This document shows positions 55,301 to 62,873 of a DNA stretch of 64,000 nucleotides, in pieces. The DNA is from Amycolatopsis rubida (GTDB taxonomy: Bacteria > Actinomycetota > Actinomycetes > Mycobacteriales > Pseudonocardiaceae): the NCBI RefSeq assembly GCF_900115345.1, contig NZ_FOWC01000003.1, positions 186,001 through 250,000 of the forward strand, read 5' to 3'. Positions within the stretch are counted from its first letter, which is position 1. The number at the start of each line of letters is the position of its first letter. A program made the position numbers and the translations under genes. A model generated the notes under the pieces. It worked only from the letters and a program-made list of their open reading frames with translations. It did no database searches and was not told the DNA's origin.

Positions 55301-58300
55301 CCGTCGGCGGTCCAGTATCCGGTGTGCTCGTTGAACGCCGAGAGGTTCTCCTCGCGGAGTTCCTTGGCGATCCGGGCGGCGCGCACGCGGATCAGGTCGG
55401 TTTCGCCGCGTTTCGCGAACACCTCGGGATGGGACTGTTCGAGCTGTTTGACGAACTCCGAGCGCCGCGGCGCGTCGGCGGCCAGTTTGCCCGGCGCGGC
55501 CAGATGAGTCCGGATCGACCCGGCGAAGTCCTCGAAATCGCTGCGGAACTTCGGGTCCGTCGGCGGTTCGGCGCCGGGCGCCCGCTTCGGCGTGTTGTCC
55601 TCGTTCCAGACGCCGACGTGCTTGGTGTAGTCGCCGAGGGCGTATTTGAGCAGGCCGTGGGACAGTTCGTGGGTGAGCATGCCCTCGACCTCGCGGCGCC
55701 CGCCGCCGAAGTCCCGGTCGAAGCCGGCCATCGCGTAGACGTTGACCGTCCGGTGCGAGCCGATGTACTCGCCCGCCATGCCAGGGGAAAGCTGCCCGTT
55801 CTCGATGCCGAAGTTCGCCGCGCCGACGTGCTGGACTTCCTGCTCGATCCCGGCGCGGGAGGAATTCTGCCGCTGGTCGCCGATGATCGGGGCGTAGTGC
55901 TTGAGCGCGTCGGCGACGGCGGCCTTTTCGTCCGGGGTGAACGCGCGGGGTTTCACGCGGTTCGCGACGGTCTCGCTGGCTTTCGGATTGCTTTCCCGGA
56001 CCGCCTGGACGCCGCGCTCGGAGTCGAACTGGACACCGGTCTGCTGGTCGTGCGTTCCCGGGGCGGGTTCGCTCGACGGGTGCGGGTCCGGCGGGGCCTT
56101 GATGGGCGTGTGCAGGTTCGGCTTGCCGTCCGGATCGGGCTGCGAACGGAGGTCGTCCTGCCGCGGTGGCGGGTTCGTCGCGGGGGAGTCGCCGAGATGG
56201 TGGTCACGGATGTTCGCGGTGTTCGACACCTGCTCGAGCTGGGCCAGGTTGCCCTGGTTGAGCCGCGAATCGTGCCAGGCGTCCGGGCCCATCACGCCCG
56301 GCTGGTCCTGGCGGTTGAACAGCATTTCGTCGTTCTTGTAGCCGTCGCCGAGGCCGAGGAAGTGCATCAGCTCGTGGGTGACGCCGAAGGGCGAGTCGTG
56401 CACGTCCCAGTTCAGCTGGTTCGTGTCCGGGGTGCCGGAGTCCACAGTGGAATCGTGCAGGTTCACCGGGATCCGGCGGCCGGGATCGGCCTGCCAGCCG
56501 GTGTCCTCCGGGTGGATGTCGTCGGCGACGCGGACGTCCAGGCGGACGTGCAGCTGGTCGCCGCCGGGCAGCCGGGAGGACTGGTTGACCCAGTCGTCGA
56601 GGTGGGCCCGCATTTCCTGGATGAACTGCTCCCGCTGCGCAGGCGACACCGAGCCGGAATGCGAGGTCAGGTCGATCGGGATGGTGTGCTCGCGCACCCA
56701 CTGGCCCGGCGCGATCTCGAACCGGCGCACGTCGAACCGGATGTGCGCCATCGCTCCGGCGAGCTGCCCGCCCTTGAGCCCCGCGCGGTTGCCAGTGAAC
56801 TGCCCGGCGATCTTCTTGACCGGGTCGAACCGCTCCGCGGAAAACCGGGTGACCGGTGCGGTGTCGCGACGGCCGTTCCAGTCCTTCGGCCCCGGCAGGG
56901 TTTTCGGGTTCGGTTTCGGCGCCGCCGTTGCCTGCCCGTTGTTCTTCGGCGCGGCAGCGGGAGTCTGCGTGGTCGCCGGACGGTTGCCGCTGAGGTTGTC
57001 GACCAGCGCCTGCCGGGTGGCGAGGGTCAGCTCGGCGAGCTTCTTGCCGTCGTCGACGTTCTCCTTCATGCCCTTGACCAGCGACGTGCGCTCGTTCTTG
57101 GGCAGATTCGCGACAACCTCGGAAAACACCTCCGGCCGGTTCGGCGTCGGCCCGCTCGGAGTGATCTCGTGGAACGCGGCTTTCGCGGCGATCTTCGCCA
57201 GATTGGGATCGAGAGTCGTGTGATTGCCGAGATAGTGGCCGATCTGGTCGGACCAGGTGGTTTCGTTGGCGTGGCTTTGGGTCAGCGCGGTGATGCCATT
57301 CGGATCGGTGCCGACCTTGCCCGCGATCCGCGATCCGTCGGTCTGGACGGCGAGATCGGACGAGAATTTCGCGATCGCGCTCGGATGGTCGCTGTATTGC
57401 CAGCTCGGGTTGCGCTGGGACAGGACTGAATCCACCAGGCCCTGGCCTTCTTTGGCCCCGTAGTCGAAATTGCCGGTGTTGGGGTTTCTGGTGCCGAAGG
57501 TCGCGTCGTTCTCCAGCTTGTTTCCCGGCATCCGGACGAAAGTGTTCGGCTCCGGAAAATAAACCGACCGGGAGTCGACTCCGGCCAGCGCCTGCCGGAC
57601 GTCGAGATCCAGCTGCGCGGCACGGTTGGCGAGGTCCCCGTCCTCGGGCCGGACGTGGTAACCGCCGCTGATCACCTCTGGCGGGCCTTCGGGGTTCTGC
57701 TGGACGGCGGTGTTGACCGCGTCGAACAGCGGCCCGTCGCGGGTGGCGAGGGAATGGATGTCGGCGTCGCCGGTGTGCAGGTAGACCTCGTTGTCGCCGC
57801 CCGCCTCGCGGATCTGCTGGGTGAGCTTCTCGGTGACCGGGTTCCGGACGATCGTTTCGCGGATGCCGCCGTAGGGGATGGTTTTCTGGTCGATGACCGG
57901 GTTGCTCGGGTGTTTCCAGGTGAATCCGACGATCGCCACCGGGAAACGGTTGTCCCAGGTATTCTGGAACTGCTGGATTTTCTGGTTGATGGCTTGTTCT
58001 GAGCCCGGTGTCCCGTTGAGTCCGATGACCAGGCCGAACCGTCCGTCCGAAGAATTCCCGGTGAACCCGGCGGAGTACTTTTCCGCGAGGTCCTGGAGAT
58101 TGTCGTCCGGAGTGGCGGCGACGGTGGCCACTACGCCGACGCCTTCCTGGCTGTTGCGGGTGCCGAGGTCGCCGATGATGCCGGTTTCGTGCACGACGGT
58201 GAACTTGAAGTTCCTGAGGTGCTGAGCGAAATCGGCCTTGCCGCCGGTGACCGGGGGCTGCTTGCCGACATTCGGCCCGGGGCCGGTGCTGGCGGCGGGG

Positions 58301-61300
58301 GCCGGCTTTTTCGGCGCGGCGACCGGGGTGTGGAGGTTGGGGGCCGGTTTTTTGGGTGCGGCGACCGGGGTGTGGAGGTTGCGGTGGGGGGTCGGTTTCG
58401 TGGGCGGCGAGGGTGGGGTGTCGAGGTCCCGGCGCGGCGGATTCGCCGCGGTGGTCGCCTTCTTGGCCGGCCCGGCCGGCGTGTCCTGGCGGGGTGTCGC
58501 TGGGGCTGGTTTCCCCGGGGTGTCTTGGCGCGAAGCGGTGTTTTCGCTCGGCGCAGGGGTGGGCTTGGTGCTGATCGGCCTCGCCGGGGACGGCGCTGGG
58601 CTGGCCTTTGGCTGGGGAGCGGGGTCGCGCGGGGCCGGCTCGGCCGCGGGCTTCGCGTTGGTCGCCGGATTCGTCGAACTGTCGGGGTTCCGGTCGGGAT
58701 TCGGCGTCGGCGAGGAGGCGGTGCCCGGGGTGACGACCGAGGTGGCGGCTGGCCCGCGCTGGGCGGAGGGAGCCGGCGTCGAGGCGGGCTCGGCGGCCGG
58801 GTTCGAGGTGGGGTGAGGGTCCGCGGCCGGGCTGGGGTGGGTGTTCGAGGTCGGTTTCGCGGCTGGGTCTGGTGTGGTCGGCGGGTTTGGGCTGGGGTGG
58901 GTGTTCGAGGTCGGCTTGGCGGCTGGGTCTGGTGTGGTCGGCGGGTTCGGGCTGGGGTGGGTGTTGGGGTTCGGCGTGGTGGCCGGGCCCGGAGAAGCAG
59001 CCGGGTTCGAGGTGAGGTTGGTGTCGGGGTTCGGACGGGCGCTCGGGACCGGATCGGCGCTCGTCGGGCCGGGATTGGCGACCGAGGTCCGGACGAGGCT
59101 CGGATCCGGGGCGGGGGAGGCGTGCGGGTTCGAGCCGTCGACGGTCGTCTTGGGGGCGGGGCTGGGGGTCGAGTCGATGCCCTTGACGCTGCTCGAAGTC
59201 GGCGGTGGTACCGGCTTGGGCTGCGGGCTGGCGGCCGGGTCGGGGGAGTTCGGGCTGGTGCTGGCGGTCGAACCCTGGCTGGTGTTCGGGGTGCGGACGG
59301 CGTCGGGGGACGGGTTCGCCCCGGCGGGGTGATGTGGCGAGGCCGTGCCGTTCGGGCTGGGCGACGAGCCCGGAGAAGCGTTGGCCGCGGGACCCGGGTT
59401 GGCGTGGCCGGACGGGCTCGGGGCAGTCTCCTGGCCGGGGTGAGTCGTCGGGTTCGGGGAGCCGTTGGGCTCGCCCGCGGAGTGCGGAGCCGCGGTCGGG
59501 TGACCGCTGAAGCCGGGTAGGCCGGCGTCGTGCGGTGCGGCGGGCGAGTGGTTGCCGCTGGTCGCGGGCGGTGAGACGGGGTGGTTGCCCGCTGCGGGGT
59601 GACCGTTCGTGCTGGTGGAGCCGGCGGGCGGGTGTCCCGTCGTGCCGGAGTTAGGCGCGGAAGCTGGTGGGGTGGCGTCTTGGGGCCCGGTGGTGTGGGG
59701 CGCGGACGACGGCGGAGCGGGGGTGCCGTTCGTGCTGGGGTTCGGCGTGGACGTTGACGGAGTTGCCTCTGGGGACCCGGCGTGGCCAGGTGCGGAGGGT
59801 GGCGGAGCCGGGTTGCCGGTCCGCACCGAGTCCGGCGTCGACGGGGGCGGGGCGGTGTGGTGGTCGGAGCCGTTCGTGCCGTGGTTGGCGGAGTCCGGGT
59901 TGGGGTTTGTGCCGGGGGACGGGCTGGGGTTGGGGTTTGTGCCGGGGGACGGGCTGGGGTTGGGGTTCGTGCCGGGAGACGGGCTGGGGTTGGGGTTGGC
60001 GTTCGTGCCCGGATTCGGGCTCGGGCTGGGGTTTGTGCTCTGGTTTCCGGCGGTCGTGCCGGGGCCGGTGCTCTGGTCGCCGTTCGTGCCGGGAGCGGGG
60101 TTCGGGCCGGTGGTGGCGGGCCCGCCGGGGTTTACGGGGCCGGGGTTGGCACCGGGCGGATTCGAGCCGGTGGCGGGAGTGTTCGCGCTGCCGGACGAGT
60201 CGGTGCCTCCGGCGGGGTTGCTGCCGGGCGAGTGGGGGCTTGGCGCGGAATTGCCGGCCGGACCGTTCGCGGGGGTGTTGCCGGTGGGCGCGTTCGAGTT
60301 GTTCGCGGAGTCTGAGTTGCCTGCTGAGCCGGGGCCGCTCGGTGTAGTCGAGTTGCTTGTGGAGTTGGGGTTGTTCGCCGTGTCCGGGTTGCCCGCGGTG
60401 GCGGGGCCGCTCGGTGAAGTTGGGTTGCTGCCTGGGGAGTTGGGGTTGTTCGCCGTGTCCGGGTTGCCCGTGGAGCGGGGGCCGCCCGGTGAAGTGGCGT
60501 CGCCGGGTGAGGGCGAGTTGTTCGCGGAGTGGGAACCGTTCGCCGAACTTGAGTTGGCAGCGGAGTTCGGGCCTCCGCTCGGCGTGCTGCCGTTCGCCGA
60601 GTGCGAGCCGGTTGCGGAATTGGGGTTGCCGGCCGAGTTCGGTCCGGTGCCGGAGTGTGAGGTGCTGCCGGGGGAGTTCGAGCCGCCCGTCGAGCGGGGG
60701 TCGCCGGAAGTCGAATTGCCGGTGGAGTTGTTGCCGTGCGCGGAGGAGGTGTTCTGGCCGTCGTTGTGCGGAGCGTTGTTGCCGGAGCCGCCGGGGCCGA
60801 CTTCGCCGGAGCCACCTGCGCCGTGGGAATTGCCGGAGCTGCCGGGGCCGACTCCGCCGGAGCCACCTGCGCCGTGGGAATCGCCGGAGCCGCCGGGGCC
60901 GACTCCGCCGGAGCCACCTGCGCCGTGGGAATTGCCGGAGCTGCCGGGGCCGACTCCGCCGGAGCCACCTGCGCCGTGGGAATCGCCGGAGCCGCCAGGG
61001 CCAACGCCGCCAGGACCAACGCCGCCAGAGCCGCCGGACCCGCCGGAGCCGCCGGACCCGCCGGGTGCCGTGGGGCCGTTGATCGGGTTCACCTTGATGT
61101 TCCCGGGACCGTTCTCCCCGCCGGGGTCGTTCGGGCCCTTCCCCTGACCACCGCCGTCATTGCCGCCGCCGGTGAGTTTGTCGTGCAGGCTCTGCCCGGC
61201 GTGGTGGGCGCCGTGGGTGGCGGCGCCGCTGAGGCCGCCGTTGAGGGCTCCCCAGCCCAGGCTGTCGAGGTCTCCGCCGAACAGGCCGGCCCCGGACAGG

Positions 61301-62019
61301 CCGACGACCACCTCGGTGGCCGCTTCCACCCCGGCCGCTCCGAAGACGTTGTGGCCCCACTTGCCGAGGCCGCTGTGCGCGCCCGCGGCGAACGCCCCGC
61401 CGATCGCGCCCAAGGCCGCGTTCTGGCCGATCTGTTTCCAGTCGAAGCCGTCCCGGTTTCCCTGCGCGATCTGGATGAACTCGGCCAGCATCTCCTCGGC
61501 CGCCTCTTCCGCGGCTTCCTGCGCGGCCTCGCGCGCGACCCTCGACAGCAGGCTCATCAGGCGCGACATCAGCGAGCGTTCGATCTGCATCACCGCGGTC
61601 CGCCCGGCCGCCCAGATTCCCGGGATCAACGGGGCGGTGAACGGGTTCGTCATCGCCCAGATCAGGTCCGCGGCGGTGACCGCGATGGAAATGAGAATGC
61701 CGTATTTGGCGTTCTCGACATTCAGCGCGTATTCGCGCAGCGCGGCGGCCTGCTGCTGGGCCCGGTAGGAGAAACCCGCGCCCATGGTGCTGAGTTTGTT
61801 GGCGTAGTCGGCGAAGTTGGTCGCTACCTCGCCGCCCACGTTGGAGATCACCTGGTCCGCCAGCTGGCTGAAACCGGTTCCGGCGGCGGAGATTTCCTGT
61901 GCGACCTGATCCCATTCGGCGGCCAGTTCGCGTGCTTTGTCCTCGTCGCCCTGCGGCCAGGCGTCACCCGCGATGATGTAGAACACCCAGTTCAGGCTGG
62001 GGTCCACCATGAGACTCAT
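46315..62019 (-). CDS. Giant multidomain T7SS effector-like protein (5234 aa)
   Basis: One uninterrupted frame; AAGGAGGTG precedes ATG 62019. Residues 1-140 are a CpnT/WXG100-like head (GDAWPQGDEDKARELAAEWD) with a hydrophobic stretch near 107-140. Residues 285-1250 are Pro/Ser/Asn/Gly low complexity with DNA repeats. Residues 1260-1560 look GT-A-like, with D-A-D at 1418-1420. Residues 1720-1930 are a metzincin-like protease: HELMHFLGLGD at 1882-1892 plus a GVMG turn. Residues 2000-2300 are a second protease, HELSH at 2117 and EDMAE at 2260-2264. Residues 2300-3830 are beta-rich repeats, 3835-4030 coiled coil. His4171 (FAHG) and Cys4215 (IACGTG) mark a clostridial-toxin-type autoprotease-like module. 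Residues 4410-4700 are a TcdA/TcdB-type glycosyltransferase (HSIWLGG; DGD at 4549-4551). The rest is helical. Functions are inferred from motifs. Confidence 0.85.
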   Translation of the reverse strand: MSLMVDPSLNWVFYIIAGDAWPQGDEDKARELAAEWDQVAQEISAAGTGFSQLADQVISNVGGEVATNFADYANKLSTMGAGFSYRAQQQAAALREYALNVENAKYGILISIAVTAADLIWAMTNPFTAPLIPGIWAAGRTAVMQIERSLMSRLMSLLSRVAREAAQEAAEEAAEEMLAEFIQIAQGNRDGFDWKQIGQNAALGAIGGAFAAGAHSGLGKWGHNVFGAAGVEAATEVVVGLSGAGLFGGDLDSLGWGALNGGLSGAATHGAHHAGQSLHDKLTGGGNDGGGQGKGPNDPGGENGPGNIKVNPINGPTAPGGSGGSGGSGGSGGVGPGGVGPGGSGDSHGAGGSGGVGPGSSGNSHGAGGSGGVGPGGSGDSHGAGGSGGVGPGSSGNSHGAGGSGEVGPGGSGNNAPHNDGQNTSSAHGNNSTGNSTSGDPRSTGGSNSPGSTSHSGTGPNSAGNPNSATGSHSANGSTPSGGPNSAANSSSANGSHSANNSPSPGDATSPGGPRSTGNPDTANNPNSPGSNPTSPSGPATAGNPDTANNPNSTSNSTTPSGPGSAGNSDSANNSNAPTGNTPANGPAGNSAPSPHSPGSNPAGGTDSSGSANTPATGSNPPGANPGPVNPGGPATTGPNPAPGTNGDQSTGPGTTAGNQSTNPSPSPNPGTNANPNPSPSPGTNPNPSPSPGTNPNPSPSPGTNPNPDSANHGTNGSDHHTAPPPSTPDSVRTGNPAPPPSAPGHAGSPEATPSTSTPNPSTNGTPAPPSSAPHTTGPQDATPPASAPNSGTTGHPPAGSTSTNGHPAAGNHPVSPPATSGNHSPAAPHDAGLPGFSGHPTAAPHSAGEPNGSPNPTTHPGQETAPSPSGHANPGPAANASPGSSPSPNGTASPHHPAGANPSPDAVRTPNTSQGSTASTSPNSPDPAASPQPKPVPPPTSSSVKGIDSTPSPAPKTTVDGSNPHASPAPDPSLVRTSVANPGPTSADPVPSARPNPDTNLTSNPAASPGPATTPNPNTHPSPNPPTTPDPAAKPTSNTHPSPNPPTTPDPAAKPTSNTHPSPAADPHPTSNPAAEPASTPAPSAQRGPAATSVVTPGTASSPTPNPDRNPDSSTNPATNAKPAAEPAPRDPAPQPKASPAPSPARPISTKPTPAPSENTASRQDTPGKPAPATPRQDTPAGPAKKATTAANPPRRDLDTPPSPPTKPTPHRNLHTPVAAPKKPAPNLHTPVAAPKKPAPAASTGPGPNVGKQPPVTGGKADFAQHLRNFKFTVVHETGIIGDLGTRNSQEGVGVVATVAATPDDNLQDLAEKYSAGFTGNSSDGRFGLVIGLNGTPGSEQAINQKIQQFQNTWDNRFPVAIVGFTWKHPSNPVIDQKTIPYGGIRETIVRNPVTEKLTQQIREAGGDNEVYLHTGDADIHSLATRDGPLFDAVNTAVQQNPEGPPEVISGGYHVRPEDGDLANRAAQLDLDVRQALAGVDSRSVYFPEPNTFVRMPGNKLENDATFGTRNPNTGNFDYGAKEGQGLVDSVLSQRNPSWQYSDHPSAIAKFSSDLAVQTDGSRIAGKVGTDPNGITALTQSHANETTWSDQIGHYLGNHTTLDPNLAKIAAKAAFHEITPSGPTPNRPEVFSEVVANLPKNERTSLVKGMKENVDDGKKLAELTLATRQALVDNLSGNRPATTQTPAAAPKNNGQATAAPKPNPKTLPGPKDWNGRRDTAPVTRFSAERFDPVKKIAGQFTGNRAGLKGGQLAGAMAHIRFDVRRFEIAPGQWVREHTIPIDLTSHSGSVSPAQREQFIQEMRAHLDDWVNQSSRLPGGDQLHVRLDVRVADDIHPEDTGWQADPGRRIPVNLHDSTVDSGTPDTNQLNWDVHDSPFGVTHELMHFLGLGDGYKNDEMLFNRQDQPGVMGPDAWHDSRLNQGNLAQLEQVSNTANIRDHHLGDSPATNPPPRQDDLRSQPDPDGKPNLHTPIKAPPDPHPSSEPAPGTHDQQTGVQFDSERGVQAVRESNPKASETVANRVKPRAFTPDEKAAVADALKHYAPIIGDQRQNSSRAGIEQEVQHVGAANFGIENGQLSPGMAGEYIGSHRTVNVYAMAGFDRDFGGGRREVEGMLTHELSHGLLKYALGDYTKHVGVWNEDNTPKRAPGAEPPTDPKFRSDFEDFAGSIRTHLAAPGKLAADAPRRSEFVKQLEQSHPEVFAKRGETDLIRVRAARIAKELREENLSAFNEHTGYWTADGFPSFDGERPITRYGATNPNEDMAEAAKFYFLDPDRLRAEAPQRAAFFDQLVADWTPRQDEAVLVADEHTEEEPDTRPLADRLPEFARDGTALGSVVPVDVRGAEEVGTSIENLIHRLNPKPRNPPHIHGIEAITDSLSGPEFESFMGEGRKQMVRAGEKWYEVHVTAEPDFGSVNAGQITKLPQPTIGDVKNEVKTTHASPNTDTTAKVVGSSYFAMFPAGPYASVGGTAQLASPSAEHTGTTTGTEQRVIRTAGDMQRADAPVTYRITVRNETGGLVGSTVEGQVGVVLSTDLANLKQEQPAGPAEPKPDWARKIEFLSPEAVDFDENALFDQVSKNLHPSVTKFGAPGRTSLREFLSRGGVRSMLGTAMQGSPVVSNDLLSPHGAHRDAVQLAARPTNVEYLGTIPGDSELRFNDSSVNGGSTTVSSKYGGEVNAIFGGGSYVPGAVGGVGGVSGSYSRKVNQQSTSGTSFTNKSTVNAKGDIGLYKVTVDLDVTTSAGEKTTVQATSYTRMGLPEAKAQGLPVPKNTAAKFKDVGARYEPPYLAAAMAAGTARPGSFEPATRVQPQIENALRNLPGADKFLPRWDKFQGDDQGSGRDVSERFANLRKITSTFSLASLRGKMDSLFTQGVSAQLKRRGLFTDEYINVTVKAKPGPGRHLGQADGRAVKNSNETSPSLTSATTTERGWTVGLEGRVIIPGATTVANLGVSPTVSPLQYSDNRTWKNSGGPTVTTTTGKGGSPDSQVFEHDIEFEVEITSYTRHRPWVRRLTPGSPFRVTPKVATVAKTGDPGLPKIDGKVDLWINDGAALTKDPAAFKPGKPGVVSMTPNETPSIDDLLTQQQNHTTPKFLHVEAFANTEALRDEALRQLQRAAGGDAVLGLPGSEARARVDRMFSPENFRGLTPKLLKQGGTANGFRYDRRVADRVGGLGMGISLSNPKLVAVSETGGGDRTYSGGSKAGYEGTHKQSVEANVQLGLTVRPPGSDTHGQGQFFGTAKWSPWQRSSGSSHEITASIDHTNRSSSDSRTVLVQYDTNVRLIAESRQEGLVNGSISRAGADVQLPGSVFVAMAEDEARAEGLLPPVEPRTPAPGKLSAPPLVGGKSSSLGSAVLEDAPNLTKLVQDARQQLGGLGDRLLPKSVLNDSMNNLQRTLDTASPEAVTSLVDGALDGGVSLLAHDAGVLWTDNYQLLLKAKILDTQFLDVKHDGSEVDHVVNSTRTGKKNSGHGSSYGGQVRGAGRGLFEDSQPKVSGYDGAYLGASGTRAKTDQTVENTTTTTALTSSSSGPSARYRHQFQFELVVARDGRTYPVASQEATVTSRSSADDHRISGDEQYHTKLYGSRTTELSAAESAPDRLDAWQREGFGPLPKSSTVEGIRGAADVRAAAVRALRLAGAGNGLTGPGTGAHNTLSSSITNETLQAHLPNMVGTPFATPDLHSSAVTGSSHASVKVYTRVVKPELTGLSDSVKLERSDQSGSTFTGEAKETVTGEQQGNIGTGGITDPGQNTHSWGGLDARNPIGRTDPTSSTAGAQRSVVGKDKGRTGLVGFDVEYRIVATVDGKTAAVEVRVPQSSRTRMSETDLETSLGQPLPETLASAQDTVKKAAEDWRTAEEELEKAQRDFDDAWLSENDNVRTTTDGARGLNLPVDGNPVQQMRQAVQTAQNEARDVGQALRAGNDEIARLNELDEQLLSLALGEEPGSVAQSDLVARAWDAQRQVEQIRNEQARLVQQRQAAQDRAAEILAVLDEYRNNHTDHSARQDDAANRIQEAREKADEALRKWWQAKSEADSQIHAHTWPRPPENASEQHREGTVEANDTVSGWDTDTDRPYSFDPHEIQVRQITDGSGRVRAVSFLPANEHTESVERDWVDNNSGTVSTLPEGATPEQFDPLLKQANATGATPELSGRRFGEWAGHTAAPWDDDSLFVFAHGREQSVKVTLLGGKTVRVDGDTFARIVARAAPLAQSQSVTLIACGTGQTDGPGGLAHDFQRALGELGGPSTVHAPTKPALFGRDSATLGKAIGARGGFTAVTDGGHFRTFGDPSVQSTTDTAPPVEETRYSSPAELVADLRRTAVDGPPPSPLLGPDLFGLYRAPEPPEFLRGHDFRTLTAGQGISFLDLLDLTKGYQLSGEHLDPANLDDNRDWTLEKQRPDEKLSAWAPGDVEPLAKTTSTPLLMHSIWLGGPLKDTGTMHTFRRNFGDAADRLGDGIVPVLWTDVPRWQTELALTTTAPQEGPDPLRDVRDLLRWAGEHRVQLVNVDEVFTSEHPMRTQEFYLSESAKQTGPGFAAASDILRLELMHRFGGLYTDGDNVVHGLDDVVRAAQSDAGYAVHRVGGNIANSAFTMAKGHPFAASYLDQLRDNYGQTQANLMPREVDSLGQGFFATPMGRVHRQSVMYRSGPVAMTETARRIGLNSALELPGMTEIRMNSDHSWLLPPQGDPAPLTDRFETLELTQRVIQTLVRGLHNRDGDLHLTAVEPAVRRHADPDLVWQAALSYIAADPKLSSLVRTVTDRSSYTGEVHDVPLPPAARALLTIDDSRVHYHLGEVQRAATMQADDAVLVADTPLDTLISRLRSTDGPVPPIEVTGTGPDGRAHATAAARELAGNLAGALGADVLDRVPVKIRVSEGDGRVRIAFGPGVEMPAGTPAPRVFRGLDDGPAPATPRPWTQHGRTVGVHYSPSDVSVPHGSSFLTTDATAVRNFTRQLRTDGTDRPADAVAVRLSAAGHPTAKYLLGSSTETDLMVEELVRTATHRWWFRPAPPAGPIALSDRDGTAKLLGWVLAELGRGESAASLAEDVARHERPDLIWTAAGELAALRNELTEQHAFLQLHGVTDTLLGKPDAAAVLSDLAETTRDGADVTRIAETVEVLQRHGALDAVLSAPGGRALLLEEITRLADHPNPDGYARGLAAAIQKLAKKNLSADAFRTALRNALDGPRTRPALHRLSVAGLGWLDRWHTAAAIRRYQAEERAASARQAAELAALAEGSPSHE
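58310..61080. repeat. Low-complexity repeats coding the linker of the giant protein
   Basis: This stretch codes about 920 residues of Pro/Ser/Asn/Gly/Thr linker. Tandem units are visible in the DNA: a 51-bp unit (17 codons, GSGGVGP...SHGAG type) repeated about four times at 60808-61010; a 30-bp unit (10 codons, SPSPGTNPNP) three times at 59901-59990; a 60-bp unit (20 codons, THPSPNPPTT type) about two and a half times from 58831. All periods are multiples of three. Confidence 0.9.
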
Positions 62020-62048
62020 CGCGGGGGCACCTCCTTAGCGCACAGCAG

Positions 62049-62873
62049 TCAGGAAACGGGGTCTTCCGGGGTGATCGCGGGCTGGGCGGGGATCGACTTC
62101 GCCGGTTCCCAGCCGCGTGGTGCGGGTTCTCCCTTCACCGCGGGCACCCAGGACTCCGTCGGCTCCAGGCGGGCCGGGGTCCGCTCCGGCAGGGTGACCT
62201 CGCCTTCGGGGGTCTCCATCCGGTCCTCGACCGCGTGCACCGGTTTCTCCGAGCGGACGAAGACCGTCGATTCGGTCGGTTGCAGCGGGGTCTCGACCTT
62301 GTGCTGGGCCGGGCGCTCGGCCGAGAGGCGCTTCAAGCGCGGTGCGTCGCCGGTCACGGGTTCCTTGCCGCGATCCGGGACCTGCGCCCGGAGGCTCTTG
62401 GCCGGGGTCCAGCCGCCGCCGTCTTCGGCTTCCGGTTCGGTGCGCAGCAGCTTGCCCTGGATCCGCACGCCGCGCTGGTACTCGGTCGGAGGGTTGTCCG
62501 AACCGCCGCCGGGGTCGGCCTTGCGGACCTTGTGGTTCAGGTCGGTGAAGTTCTTGAACAGGGCGTTCGACCCGTCGTAAGCACCCTGGTCTGCCTCGCG
62601 GAACGACGTCGCCATGTCGCCGATCGCGTCGCGCGTCGCTTCCACCGCCAGTGCCCAGGCGTTGATGCCGTTGTAGATCTCGGCCGCCGACTGGATGTGC
62701 GTTTTCGAGAATTCGTTGCCGTTCTTGTCGTTCCCGGCCGCGTCCTGGATCCGGCCGGGGTTCGCCAGGCTCTGCACCCGCTGGGCCAGCGTGCGCAGTT
62801 CGGCGCTCTTGCCGTCGAAGCCGTCGCGGCCGCCGTCCAGACCGTCGGCGTCGACGAAAAACTGGTCGGTCAC
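62049..62873 (-). CDS. ESX/WXG100-type secreted protein with Pro-rich tail
   Basis: The 274-aa protein has an N-terminal helical hairpin of about 120 residues (DGLDGGRDGFDGKSAELRTL, then NEFSKTHIQSAAEIYNGINA), like PE/WXG100-type T7SS substrates but with no strict WxG turn (INAW is near the place). The tail is Pro/Glu-rich and has PAKS and PTES motifs. The GTG start overlaps the YbaB-like gene stop (62870-62873), and the gap to the giant gene is 29 bp. It is probably a small exported partner or adaptor of the giant protein. Confidence 0.75.
   Translation of the reverse strand: MTDQFFVDADGLDGGRDGFDGKSAELRTLAQRVQSLANPGRIQDAAGNDKNGNEFSKTHIQSAAEIYNGINAWALAVEATRDAIGDMATSFREADQGAYDGSNALFKNFTDLNHKVRKADPGGGSDNPPTEYQRGVRIQGKLLRTEPEAEDGGGWTPAKSLRAQVPDRGKEPVTGDAPRLKRLSAERPAQHKVETPLQPTESTVFVRSEKPVHAVEDRMETPEGEVTLPERTPARLEPTESWVPAVKGEPAPRGWEPAKSIPAQPAITPEDPVS

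Noticed and set aside
53410-57429. Plus-strand 1339-codon frame opposite the giant gene
   Set aside because: It is a shadow caused by GC-rich third positions; the opposite strand has motifs, a ribosome binding site and operon context.
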